DNA of 64,000 nucleotides from the NCBI GenBank assembly GCA_037833965.1, contig AP031352.1, positions 30,878,501-30,942,500 on the forward strand, given 5' to 3'. Origin of the DNA: Marchantia polymorpha subsp. ruderalis (taxonomy: Eukaryota > Streptophyta > Marchantiopsida > Marchantiales > Marchantiaceae). Of this stretch, positions 48,138-59,733 are shown piece after piece (the first letter of the stretch is position 1; each line of letters begins with the position of its first letter). The notes beneath the pieces are model-generated. The model searched no databases. It was not told the origin of the DNA and was given only the letters and a program-made list of their open reading frames with translations. The translations under genes and the position numbers were made by a program.

Positions 48138-51100
48138 GAACACGAATCGGAGCCCGTATCGGTTTGTGCTGTCCGGATTTGCGAGAGATTCCGAACTTGA
48201 CTAGGGAGCAGATCCCTCAACCACCATCCCGGACATCTTGCAGGGAGTTCTACTGTATGTCGACGACGGGTTAGCATTGTCTCCTACGAGGAGAACAACA
48301 TAATAGTACTGTCTGTGAATGTGAATGTGGAGGATTAAAATAATCAGAATAATGCTGCACATTGAAGTTTCTGAGCAGAATGAAGCATGTGACGAGGCAG
48401 CGAAACTGGCGACACGGTACCGCATAATGTCGCACAGACTCGGAAGCCATTTATGAACATTCGGAGTTCGAGAGTTTCAGCCGAGCTCCAGCACATTCTC
48501 ACTCTGCGCCGAAGGGTTGGAAGGGTTGGAGGGGGACGAAATCTCAACTGCCGATGTGGATCCAAACATTTGGTCGTCCATCATTGACCGATCTCGTCGT
48601 TGACGTCACATCGTTGCAAGGCTGCCCACCTTCGTTGCGACTTGGAGGACTTCTAAAGGACGCATCCTGAAACATCGAGGAGGTAAGGGGATCGGCATGA
48701 AAACCGGTGCATGCTGGTTGCGGTGGTGACATGCTCACGAAGGCGGTGTGTGGAAGGAAGAACCATCGCCAGAAGAACTACGTAACGCAATTCGAGCCCA
48801 CTAGCTGTGGCAAATTAAAAACCATGTCACATGTTTTCCTATCGCCTCTACTCTCTAGGGCTCAAGGGCTCACGCGAATCTCTGCCGGACATCCTGATTT
48901 CCGCCACCATCGCGGAGGTAGGTCAATGAAAGATTGTTGACTTAGATTGTGTTGAAGGATTCACGGACCAAACTACCGACGTACCGACACAAGGTCTGCC
49001 TCGCCCAACTGCATGTGAAGATCTCTGCCCCCTCCCTCCCTCCTCGAGCTGAAATGTACCGTGCGCTCGGGTAAGCACATGATCTGCGTTCCCAATCACG
49101 ACCAACATACATCCACCATAACTCCGGGGCAATTTATCTCGAGCATGGCTTACTAACCGATCTAATTATTTATATTTTTCTTAATTCTCGCTCGGGGACG
49201 AGGGGGGACGACTTTCAGCCCCTTCTGCCGCTAATCAAAGCAGGCGAGGAGTCGAAACCTTTAGCTGTCTCTGGGATCGAGTACGAGGGGCATGTAAAGG
49301 AGAGTATTGGTAGGAGATCGACCGGCATACGTCTCTAGGGAGGCGATCATATATTTTTTATGTCGTTGCGAGGTCGAGTCAAGTGTGGGGAGGGGAGGAG
49401 GGAATTCCTGTAAATACTTGCCATATCTGGAAGGCAGTTGTTGGCATGAGGCAGATAATCTCTACGTGATAAACTAACTATGGGGGGGGGAGTACCGGCA
49501 ACAAAATCTAACCGACCTGACTCTGACCAAAAAATAATCTTATCTCCAGGCTGGAATTTGGTGACACCCGGAAAGAAAAGAATGTACTCGGCTCGGTCCA
49601 TGAGCTGGTCACTATTTCTTTCCTGCTGTACTGGTCCAACAAAGGGCCTGTACCCGTCCACCGAATGCAATGCATTGCACCGACTTTCGGCCGAGTACCA
49701 CCACACCTGTATGGCCGATTTCTCCATCCCGGAGGTACACCTAATCCAGCTATACGACTTCTTCGAGGCCAGCCCTCGGGCTCTCGATTCCCTCGCGTTT
49801 CCAGTGACACAGACGAGGCGGTCACATCGCGCACTCGCCCCTTTGTGTGCCTGTTCTGCCAGCCGTTTCGCCTTCTTCTTCCTCATACACAGACACACAC
49901 AAGCAGCAGCAGCAGGACTGCTGGAAATCTTGACGCTTTTCGTTTTGACGTATACCGAGCCGAGGTCACACTGTGGCAGGCAGGCCCTTGCTAGAACTCA
50001 GCGGGTGGGCGTCTCGTCTCGTCTCATTTATTTGCCCCATCATCAATTTTATCGGATGCTCGTATTACTACTCTTCTCATCATCAGCTGGCATGAAGATG
50101 GCGCTATTTCTAGAATATGGTATATTGTACTCCTATTCATTAGGGAAGCTCTACCTGGATTTTCCGAAATCCATTCCCTTGGCCTAGAGATCATGAATGC
50201 CCGAAAAGTGAAGGGCACAATTAAAATCGAGTCGTCTTGCGCGCTGTACGGTCCGTTTCGTGGAAATATCTCGCACAGGGTGATTTTAAGAAGGTTTGGA
50301 AGAATGATGCGAAAATACTCACTTTTTTGGAACCTGTTCTAGTGGTTGAATAGAGCTAAACCCAAGAGGGGGCCTGCAATCATAACAGATAAGACGCAAG
50401 GCATTATCATAAGTGACCATGACGGCTATGGTAAAAGTCGATTGACTGACTAGAGTCAAGACATGACTTGATGCATTATTAACAAATACACTCTACATCT
50501 AACACATAACCTGGATGTACCGTAGAATCCCTTGTACTTCTTTCATTACGATCGAGATGAATTTTGGTTTGTAAACTACAAGTGGATAAACAGAACCAAC
50601 TGCGATCCGCATTGATTACAGTACATGCTATGTCACTTTTACATTTGTGGAAGTGAATTTGTATTAATTTTCGTACTTTTGACATCTTGGTACACGTGTT
50701 GAAATGAAATGGACAGACGCAAAAATATTTCATACCATACAAGTTTCCACTAGAACGTAGATACTATTCTTTCTATAAACTTAGACACGCTTGTCTTAAT
50801 ATTGTCAACCTAATATGTTGAAATATATTCAAAAAAATAGTGCAAATACCCACCAGCACAGAACTTAACATTTCACGGTGATTGATCTTGTACATTACAT
50901 TATATTGTACATTGGAGATTATCGTGATCTCTTTGCCATACACTCCCGCGTTAACATACGAATCATTGGAAAAATTACGTACAAGTCACGGGAAGGCATT
51001 CAAGAGAATTTCCGTCCTCTGTAAATTGCAACAAAATGAGAGTACCCAGATGGTGCCTGACGTGAAGTGGGCGTTAATGGAACCCACCAGATCACTATCT

Positions 51101-51502
51101 TGGCTAAGGGGGCGGGGTCTCGATAAAGTACTTAGGGTGATAAATATAGACATGGAGAAGGGGAGAAGGTGAAGGGGGTGGTGGTGGTGGTGCAAAGCGC
51201 TGGTTCAGAAAGCCAGGCCATGAGATGTATTATTCTAAGGCCTGAATCATTAGTACGAAATAGGACGAAACAACTGTGATTTGCTACCCAACACGGGCTA
51301 TATTATTGTTTGCCACCAACTCCACTTCACCCCAGCACACCCCCACTCCATCGCACAATGATGATCGGGGGTCCATCTGATCTACTGTTCTCAGTGATTC
51401 CCTACAGAACGAAAGAGATGGTGGAGCCTTGCAAATCTGAAGATGATTACGACCTCCATAGACTCTACTACTTCCCTCGTTCATGACAACTACATTATCC
51501 GC

Positions 51503-51524
51503 TCCCTCCCTCCCTCCCTCCCTC
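51503..51524 (+). repeat. (TCCC)n microsatellite
   Basis: Five to six TCCC units, followed nearby by TTCC repeats. The complementary strand is a G-run tract able to form G-quadruplexes. Confidence 0.85.
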
Positions 51525-53509
51525 CTTGGCTTCCTTCCTTCCTTCGCTGCCGCTATCATTAAAAAAGAACGCACTTTACAATTCATTATGCAGCATCGGA
51601 GTAACCACAGGCACAATCTTCGATCGAGCGTTCGTTCGACACAAGCGAGAGAGCTGAGCGGAGGAAATCCTGAGCCTTATACGAGCCTCGCCCGCCATGT
51701 GTGCCGCCTGCTCGAAGTGTGCAGGAACCTCGCATGTAGATGCGAGCGGGAAGAATCTGCTCATGGAACTATATTATTTGCGAGCCGACTAGTAAATGAC
51801 AAACATTATATTAAAAGCTCGGTAATGAAGGCTCAGGGACTGGCGAGTTTGACTTCCCGTGCGGATCATCACGACCAGCAGCAGCAGCAGCATCATCGAG
51901 GATTTGAAGAAATTTTATACTAATTCGCGGGAATTAAGCTGATCACATTGCGACGCGAGCACACCAACTACGGGAAATAAAATGCGTGTGAAGACAAGGG
52001 CGGAGTGGTCCTGTCCTCATTAAGGGGAGAAATCCGATTCGAGCGAATGAAAAGCAAACGGAGTCACGAGAGCTCACGAGAGAGCTGCCGGACCTTCCCT
52101 TGTGGGATCTTGCGACTCCTCTCTTCCCTCGCCCTGTCGCTTTCGTCCCCTGCTCGCAGCAGCCGGCGATCCATCGACCCTCCGTCTCCGTCTCCATCTC
52201 GAGCTCGAGCTCACCACTCGGTCTCGTCGAATACAGTCCAAAATCGCAAGCAGCCAAAGAAATTTCGAAAATTCGCCAAATATGGAAGCGATTTCGCGAG
52301 GATCTGGTGACGGCGACGGCGACGGCGCGGCGGGACCGGAGAGGAAGAGGGCACTGCTTCACTGCGAGGCCGATTGGTTCAGGAGAGATTACGTGGAAAG
52401 GAGCTGCATTAACGACTCTACTCAGATAACGAAGGTTAATTAACTCCGGTCTAAAAGTGACCCGAGTCCCTCGTTTAGCGGAAAGACACACTCGAGTCCT
52501 CAAGGTCTGCGTTACCTACGTGGTGGCGGCTGACGGGTACTGTGGCTAACTCTAACTCACCTCTTATCTCTTCCGTTAGTGTGGTACTTCCTTACGGCAG
52601 GCGACGGGCATTGTCGCCGTCGCCGGAGCAGAGACAAGAGACCGACCGGCCGCCGGCGGGTTCTGTGGACTCGAGCAGATTCCGTCGGAATCTGGTGGTT
52701 TTCGTCGGGAATGGCCGAGGGGACAGAAGTGCCGTCCGGTGACAAGATAGAGAAAGTGGGCCTGGGCCGGGAGGGGGATGGGGAGGGGTGGGGAGGGGCT
52801 TTGACTGAACGAACGAACAGGGGGGGGCGATGAATCGTGGGAGATGTCCAGACGTCTCGTCAGCATCCGGGGGGCAGCGGAATCTTCCATTCGCGATCTT
52901 ATGGCCCTTTCGAAGTTCGCATATATCCGAACTTGGCGATCTCCCTTCGCTTTCCGGTGCCCAACATGCACCGAAATGTCGTCAGATGACGATACGGCCT
53001 TCCATGTTGCGCACATTCCCTCAGAAAACAACTCGTTCGTCTGGGAAAATCATCCGGCCCCTATGGACTACGACGGGCGTAGAACCTTGTATGTTTGCTA
53101 GATCGGTTCACGGATGCCTCTGGCGCGTGCACATTTGGGGGTCGAGGTGGCCCGCTCTGCGTCCTTAGACTCTTGGGGCTAGCAGATGTCTCTCTCCCAT
53201 GGAATCAAAGCCAGCCAAAAAGAGCACGACCTTGCTCCAGTGTCGAAGGCCTGCTTACGTCGGGCCTCATTCACGTCCATCTCATGGAAATGATGTGATC
53301 TTATCTGCCTATTCACGACGCGAATCCACCGAGCGAGCAGCTTGCGTAGGCACAATCGAAGAAGAAGAAGAAGCAGAAGAAGAAAGGGATGTGGAGATTC
53401 CGGAGAGAAGCAGAAAAAGCCGATGCAGATGGAGAGCGATCGCGATCCGCAGCGAAAATAACGAAAATCGCGACTGAGCCCTTAGAGGACGGGGGCGACT
53501 AGGAGGGGC

Positions 53510-56500
53510 TTTCACTCTTGTCCGCTGCTCTTTCCCTCTCTCCCGCTTCCCTCCTTCGCTCGGGCTGCCTCGGGGGCGGCGCAGCTCGCGGGGCGCGGAC
53601 ACCTGGCGGTGCGCAGAGGCCCTCAGAGGCCCCGAATCCAGCCCCCAGCCGGTGCGAGAGAGCGAGAGGCTGCGAGCTGACCGGCGCCCAGACTATCGCC
53701 CGTCGCCCGTCGCCCGCAACGACCAGCAGACCGGAGAGAACCGGCGCCGACCGGAGCAGAACGGAGAAAAGCGAAGAAGCCCCCGCGCGAGCGAGCGAGC
53801 GAGAGCTCTGGTGGGACTCGACGAAGGGCGAAGGGCGACATTTCGTCGCAGCTTTCCTTCGTCGATGCTCAAGTGGCCGACTCCTCAGGGACTCTGAGTC
53901 AGAGCGAGAGGAGGACGAGGACGAGGAAGCGAGCGAGAGAGTGAGTGAGCAGAGTGGCGAGCGAGGGAAGGAGCGAGCTAGCGAGGCAGCCCGAGTCTTG
54001 GAGATATATGATTTGTTGGGCTCGAGGACTCGGAGACTCTGTCTGATTCACTGTTCGCCCCGGCTTCCAAGGTGCGCAGCGAGTCAAGGTTCGCGGAGAA
54101 ATTTGCGCAGCGGGGGATTGTGCTGTCTCGAGCCGGGTACGTATGTTTGCCTTCCCAGGTCGCCTGCTTTTCTCGGTCGCTGTAGGAATTAGGGGCGCCT
54201 GGGTTTTGTGAAGAGTGAGCGAGAAGACGAGGGCCGAGGAGACGAGAGTCGCGAGATGAGGACGGTCAAGAAGGGAGGGGGAGATGTGAGGGACTGGTCG
54301 AGCCTGAGCTGCAGCGGAATGGCAGGAGCAGCAGGAAGTGGTGCCGGTGCTGGTGCTGGTGATATTGTTTAGCTTGGAGGCAGAGAGCGGGAGGGAATGT
54401 GGGCTTGAGCGAGCGAGCGAGCGGGGGTTGGGGTGGAGCTTTGTTTGGACGACGGATATGGGAGGGAGCGCAGCGAGAGGTGAGGTTTGGAATGAGATCC
54501 CGACGGGCCATCGAGAGCATTTCATCGCGGGCTGGGACGGGATGTGGGAATTGCGGCGCCGGTGCCTGCCGAGCGAGCTCTTCGCTCCGCCTGTCTGATG
54601 GGCTCTCGCTCGCATGTTGATGAATTGTTTCGCTCTGGCGCACCAACTCCTGACGCGAACTCCGAACGACGAAGAATTTCCTCAGCCCGGTGCGTGCGTT
54701 ACGCCCCTCGCTCGTCCTCAGCCTCGTACGATACTAGCTGGCGCATTGCGCCGTCTCCTAGACATTTGTGCAAATTTGTCGCCGAATCGATAAATCTGCG
54801 TCGTACTCGCATTCCGCCGAATCCACCTCCTCCCTCCTTCTCTCCCACTGGGACTGACATGCGAGCGCGAGGCTGCCCGAGCTGGGCCGCAACAGAAGAA
54901 GGCTGTACTCGTCCGATGTCTCTCACGTACCTTCTCGTAGTGTATCTTGCTCGGCCCATCAGTGTTCAGTTTCGTACTCCCTGCGCCAAGCGGCCCTCAC
55001 GGGGCGCACTCCAGTACAGAAAGGAGGGAAAGTTGCAGTCAGTCGAGCTTTGAATATTGTATTTCTGCATCTACCTCCGGAATGTTGGTCCTAACATGGA
55101 CGAGCACTGCGCCTGGTGGGTACGGGCCAGGCTGTCGCCACTCGATGCGCGGTAGCTGTATCGCATGATTTCCAGCCGATTCGTAGCCTCGCTGCGCTGC
55201 GGGCCGAATTAGCACCGCCTCCCGCTCGAATGAATCGTCGAGCGCCCCGGCATTGCTTTTTCTTCGCGCATCATCGTTCTTCAAATATGCCGGGGAGGCG
55301 GAAGATGGCTGCTTGTGCGAGGAAATGATTCCTCCGGATCAAGAGGATATTCATGATGCAGCCCTTGTGAAGCTCCCCTCGAGGTTTGTTCTGCGCCGGA
55401 AATCGGAGCCCAGCTCGTAGTCTCGTCCACTGTCATCATGTCCGTCGCTTGTCGAGAATCATCTTTCTTTCTCACGGAACGCCCTCACTGCTGCCCCCTC
55501 GCGTCGGCCCGCATCTCCGGGCTGGCGAATTCGATTTGTCGAGTGACGGGGGCGAGCTCGCTCTGCTCTGCTCTGCCCCCGTCCTGCGACGAGCAGAGGC
55601 TCACTAGCGGGCGGCGGGGGGCGGGCGGGCGAAGCTCCAGGTACGCTGTCAGGTCGATGTCAGACACAGACAGCGAGTGTCGCCTGGCAATTTCTGATCA
55701 CCAGAACGAGCTCGGCGGGAGGACCGTCCTCTCGTTCGAGTCAATCCGCTGACGAGGAGAAGAAAAGAGCGCCGCGATGCCCATCGCCCAATTTCGTCTC
55801 GAATTTCCTCCGCCCGGTCCTGTCGATCCTCCGTATGTCAACCCCATACGAAAGTCCTCGGTCTCAGCGAGCAGCTGCTGCTGTCGGAACGTAGTTCTCG
55901 TCCACTCGCCGCTCTCTCTCTTCATGGCTGCGCAGCCTCGAGCTCTGTGATCTACCTTCCCACGAATGAATCTAATCTTCTCGTCTGCCTCCGTCCTTGC
56001 AGGTGCGCGGCGGACATGAGCCCGAAACTGCCATTCTGCACGCTTTCCGCCTGGTGGTTGTTGCACGCATCCCATATCTGCTAGATTCAATCGGCAATCA
56101 GCTGCAGCAGGAGCAGAGGATTTCCGCGCACAGGTAGCAGACGGTCCGAGGAGGTCGAGGGCCGACGGCAATCCTGGGACCGCGAAGGAGATCGCTGCGG
56201 GAGTGTCGATTGCGAGGCAGCAGCAGCAGGACGAGGAGCTTATGAGAAGAAAATCACCCAAGACTGCTTGTGGTTGTGGCTGTGGGTATGGTGGCGGGGG
56301 CGATGAGACGAGTGGGCCGAGACGGGGCTGAAGCATGCGGCAGGCGGAGTGCAGCTGACAGAGTGTGGAAGCACGATAACTTCAGTTGAGAGAGAAGAGC
56401 TGGGCAGTGGGGTGCGCGGGGATTTGGAGAGGGAGGGCGGACCGACAGAAGGCGAAAGATCAATCAATCAATCAAGCACGAGGACATGCATTTGAAACTG

Positions 56501-56562
56501 TCCTGCAGCACGAAGGCGAGCGGACCACGGAGTGCTTCGACCACTGGACGTCGCGGTGAAAA
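53510..56562 (+). other. GC-rich 5' leader/promoter region of the ankyrin-PH gene
   Basis: About 3 kb of GC-rich sequence with GAGC/GAGA-type simple repeats (for example 53786-53802 and 53925-53990) directly upstream of the ankyrin gene. A possible leader intron starts at GTACGT (54137) and ends at the pyrimidine-rich CCGTCCTTGCAG (56002), leaving 560 nt of leader before the ATG. The 224-codon frame at 53518-54192 is Arg/Ser/Glu-rich low complexity and I do not regard it as a gene. No TATA box is seen, in keeping with a broad TATA-less promoter. Boundaries are inference. Confidence 0.35.
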
Positions 56563-59500
56563 ATGAGGCAGCTGGTTTATCCAGAAAATGACGAGGACAG
56601 GATTTCCCGACAGTTGATCGAGGCTGCGCTTTCCGGAGATGAACAGGCTGTTCTCGAGGCTCTCGAGCATGAACTGGTAGATGTCAACTACAGGGGCACC
56701 GTCAGTCTTCGGGTCAAGTACACGGATTCAATTCAGCGCGAAGAGGTCGCGGACGAAGTCAAGTTCGACTACCAGGAGTTCCGAACCGATGTCACTCCCT
56801 TGTTCGCCGCTGCGCACTTGGGCCACATCGGAATCACCAAGAAACTGCTGGTGAGGATTTTTTGCCGCTCCCTCTGTCTTTCCTCGAGCAATTCTTTCAT
56901 CTGTGTGCCGAGCGGATTCGATTGCAGAGCCCGCGGGGATGTTCCCCTCCAGCTTGTGGTCCGTCAGACCCAACCGGAGATGTCGTCCTGATTTGACGTT
57001 TCAAAATTTTCTGGAATTTGTGTTGTGATTCTTGCGCGCGAATCCATCCCCGTGCAGCATGCCTGCGAGGGGCTAGAGAAATTTGGGGCGAGTCCAATTT
57101 CTGTCGGGATTTACGGACACTTGCGTCGTGAACTTCCACAATTCTGATTTTCGCTCATCCATAGCCGTAATGGTAGTCTTAACAAGCAACCGCAGCTCCC
57201 CACTTTCCATCGGGGGATCGAGGGGCGAAATCAAATTCGCATCCGGTGGGGTGCGAGCAAGAATGGGACTCACAGGAGTGGAAGTGCGCCTGACAATGCT
57301 GTGAATGTGCTGGCGCAGACCGTGGGTGCGGATGTCAATCAGAAGCTGTTCAGAGGATTCGCAACAACAGCCGCCTCGAGGGAGGGCCATCACCAGGTGC
57401 TAGATTTGTTGCTGAGAGCAGGTGCGCAGCAGGAAGCCGTAGAGGACGCGCTCCTCGAGGCATGCCTCTACGGGCATGTCAAGGCCGCAGAGCTCCTGAT
57501 CGGGTCGGAAATGACCCGGCCCGACGTGCTGGCGCAAGCTCTGGTCCATGCCAGCAGTAGAGGATTTGTGGACGTGGTGGCCACCCTGATCAAGGTGAGC
57601 TTGAGCTCGAGCATTGACCAGAAAATTCATGCCTCCCTTCTTTGCTGCCTTTGATTCGACAACTTTGAAGAACTAGAAGAAAGATTGGCTGGAAACAGGC
57701 AGTTTTTGCATGCTCTCGAATCATCATCTTCATAATCATGTAACTGAGGGAAAGGCTTTGGTCCTTGTAGAGCGGAGTGGACATCGACTCATGGCATCGC
57801 GTCCTTCTTCGGTCCGCCAAGCCCATGCTGTATGCCAACATTGACTGCACACCGCTAATAGCTGCCATCGTAGGGAGGCAGACTGCAGTGGTAGACTACC
57901 TACTCCAGGTGAGACACCGACCTATCGTCGGGTTGTGTGCTCAGTCGGTCAGAATAGCATCCAGGATTTGTGGCTCACTCGAGACAGTTGCTGGGCACAA
58001 AGATTAGTCAATGGTGGCATCGTGGGCCGGAGATTGTCCAGAATTTCGATGATGTGATGATTTGCGTTTTGTCACTTTAGAGCTTTACGAGCTTTACGAC
58101 CATTTGAGAGTGGTTCAGAGCTTTTTGATCATTGTGGCCAGCAGGAGGAGGAAACTGAATCTGTGTGTGAATTCGGTTGCAGGCTGGCGCGAAGACGGGA
58201 TGCAAAGCCAGCTTGGGAGCCTGGTCTTGGGACTCTGGCTCCGGGGAGGAGTTGCGCGTGGGAGCTGGTCTAGGGGAGCCTTACAACGAGGCATGGTGTG
58301 CCGTCGAGTACTGGGAGTCGTCGGGGCACATTCTCACGAGCCTCCTGAAGCACTTGAGTCCGGACAGTGTTCACAATGGGCGCACGCTCATCTGCCACGC
58401 CATCCTGTGCCGGAACATGCCGGCGATGCAGCTGATTCTGGATGCTGGAGCCGATGCCGAGTTCCTGATGCAAGCCCGAGACGGACAGGAGCGGCCTCTG
58501 CACTACGCTGCTCGATCCGGATGGCTGCCTGCGGTCAAAGTGCTCATCGACCACGTTTGCTCCGTGGACGCCATTACGGAATCCAAAGACTCGGCGCTCA
58601 TGATTTGCGCCAAGCACAAGTACTGGGACTGTTTCGAGGAGCTGCTAGCGGCCGGGGCCGACTTGGGAATCCAAAACAGCAGCGGGCAGAGTGCAATCAC
58701 CATCGCCGAGGGAAATGGCTATGGCTCCGGTGTGCAGAAAATAATCTGGAACGCCATCGTCAAAGGCAGCAAAGTCCGATCCACGGACCCGGAGGTGTTC
58801 TCAGCTCTTCATGTGGCGGCTAAGGCAGGCGACCTGCAGGTGCTGCAGAAGCTGCTCGAGCAGGGTGACATCGATGTCAATGTCCAGGACAAGTATGGCT
58901 ATACGGCGGCGATGCTGGCAGTGGGAGAAGGGCACCTGGAAGCCTTCAAGCTTCTGCTCTACGCCGGGGCGGACATCGGCATGAAGAGCAAGAAGGGCGA
59001 GACGGCAGTGGCTCTGGCTCGGAATGGCACTCTGGAGCGGCTCGAGTGGATTCTGCTGGACGCCATCCTGGCCAATGTGCTCAAGAGCGATGAATTCCAA
59101 GTGCTGCACTTCGCCGCCAGACGAGGTCACCTGGAGGTCCTGACGCAGCTGGTGAAGAGAGGCTGCGCCGTCAACGGACTGGATGAGGATGGGTACACTC
59201 CTTTGATGCTGTCTGCGAGGGAAGGCCATGCCGACGCCGTGAAGCTGCTGCTGCTAGCAGGTGCCGACACCTCTCTCACGAACGGCCGAGGGGAGACTGC
59301 TCTCTCGCTGGCCCAGAAGCACTCGGCCTCCAAGGCCGCCGAGAACATCATTCTGGACTACTTGGCCAAGAAGTTCGTCCTGGCCGGGGGCCAAGTGTCG
59401 AAGCACACGCGACAGGGCAAAGGAAAACCGCACATGAAGAATCTGAGCATGCTGAAGTCAGGCGTTCTGTGTTGGGGCAGAAGTAGAAGGCGCAATGTGA

Positions 59501-59733
59501 TCTGCAGGGAAGCTGCGCTCGGGCCCAGTGAGAAATTGCAGAGGAACAGGCGGCGGAGAGGGGATGCCGACAAGCCTGGCGTGTTCCGGATAGTGACCAA
59601 CAAGGGCCGAGAGGTGCACTTCGAAGCGTCCTCCCAATCGAATGCAGAGTTGTGGGTGCGGGGCATCAATCTCCTCAGCGCAGAAGTGAGGGTGCCCAAC
59701 GGCAGCGATAGAGGACCAGGAGCAGGAGCTTAG
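56563..59733 (+). CDS. Ankyrin-repeat protein with PH-like C-terminal domain
   Basis: Four exons, all with phase-0 junctions: 56563-56850, 57319-57594, 57771-57908 and 58183-59733, giving 750 aa. Donors are GTGAGG, GTGAGC and GTGAGA; acceptors are GGCGCAG, CTTGTAG and GTTGCAG. Joining them restores repeat continuity (for example VVDYLLQ|AGAKTG). About a dozen ankyrin repeats run from residue 75 to about 640, with typical text such as TPLFAAAHLGHIGITKKLL, LHYAARSGWLPAVKVLI and TPLMLSAREGHADAVKLLL. The C-terminal part, about 657-736 (LKSGVLCWGRSRRR ... GVFRIVTNKGREVHF ... ELWVRGINLL), looks like the strands and final Trp-containing helix of a PH domain. A role as a membrane- or phosphoinositide-linked scaffold is inference. 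No transmembrane segment or signal peptide. Not matched to a named gene. Confidence 0.88.

Larger units (their letters stand above)
45951..53500. other. Long region without a recognised gene; moderately GC-rich towards its end
   Basis: Open frames on both strands are short or of biased composition. Notable small features: a perfect 20-bp palindrome (48118-48137), GGAAAT repeats (48042-48066), a run of nine G (about 49482-49490), a GGT run (51178-51194), TCCC repeats (51503-51524), a GACGGC run (52309-52328) and GAA repeats (53358-53390). CpG-rich sequence from about 51950 onward may be regulatory DNA of the ankyrin gene. Confidence 0.4.

Noticed and set aside
49347..50187. Overlapping long open frames on both strands
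   Set aside because: Both frames look random (Cys/Ser/Arg-rich) and neither has family signatures.
51943..52503. 186-codon minus-strand open frame
   Set aside because: GC-rich region open in several frames at once, no recognised family, no splice or promoter support.
53518..54192. 224-codon open frame, plus strand
   Set aside because: Arg/Ser/Glu-rich low-complexity translation of GAGC/GAGA repeats in GC-rich DNA; equally long frames exist on the other strand. More likely leader or promoter of the ankyrin gene.
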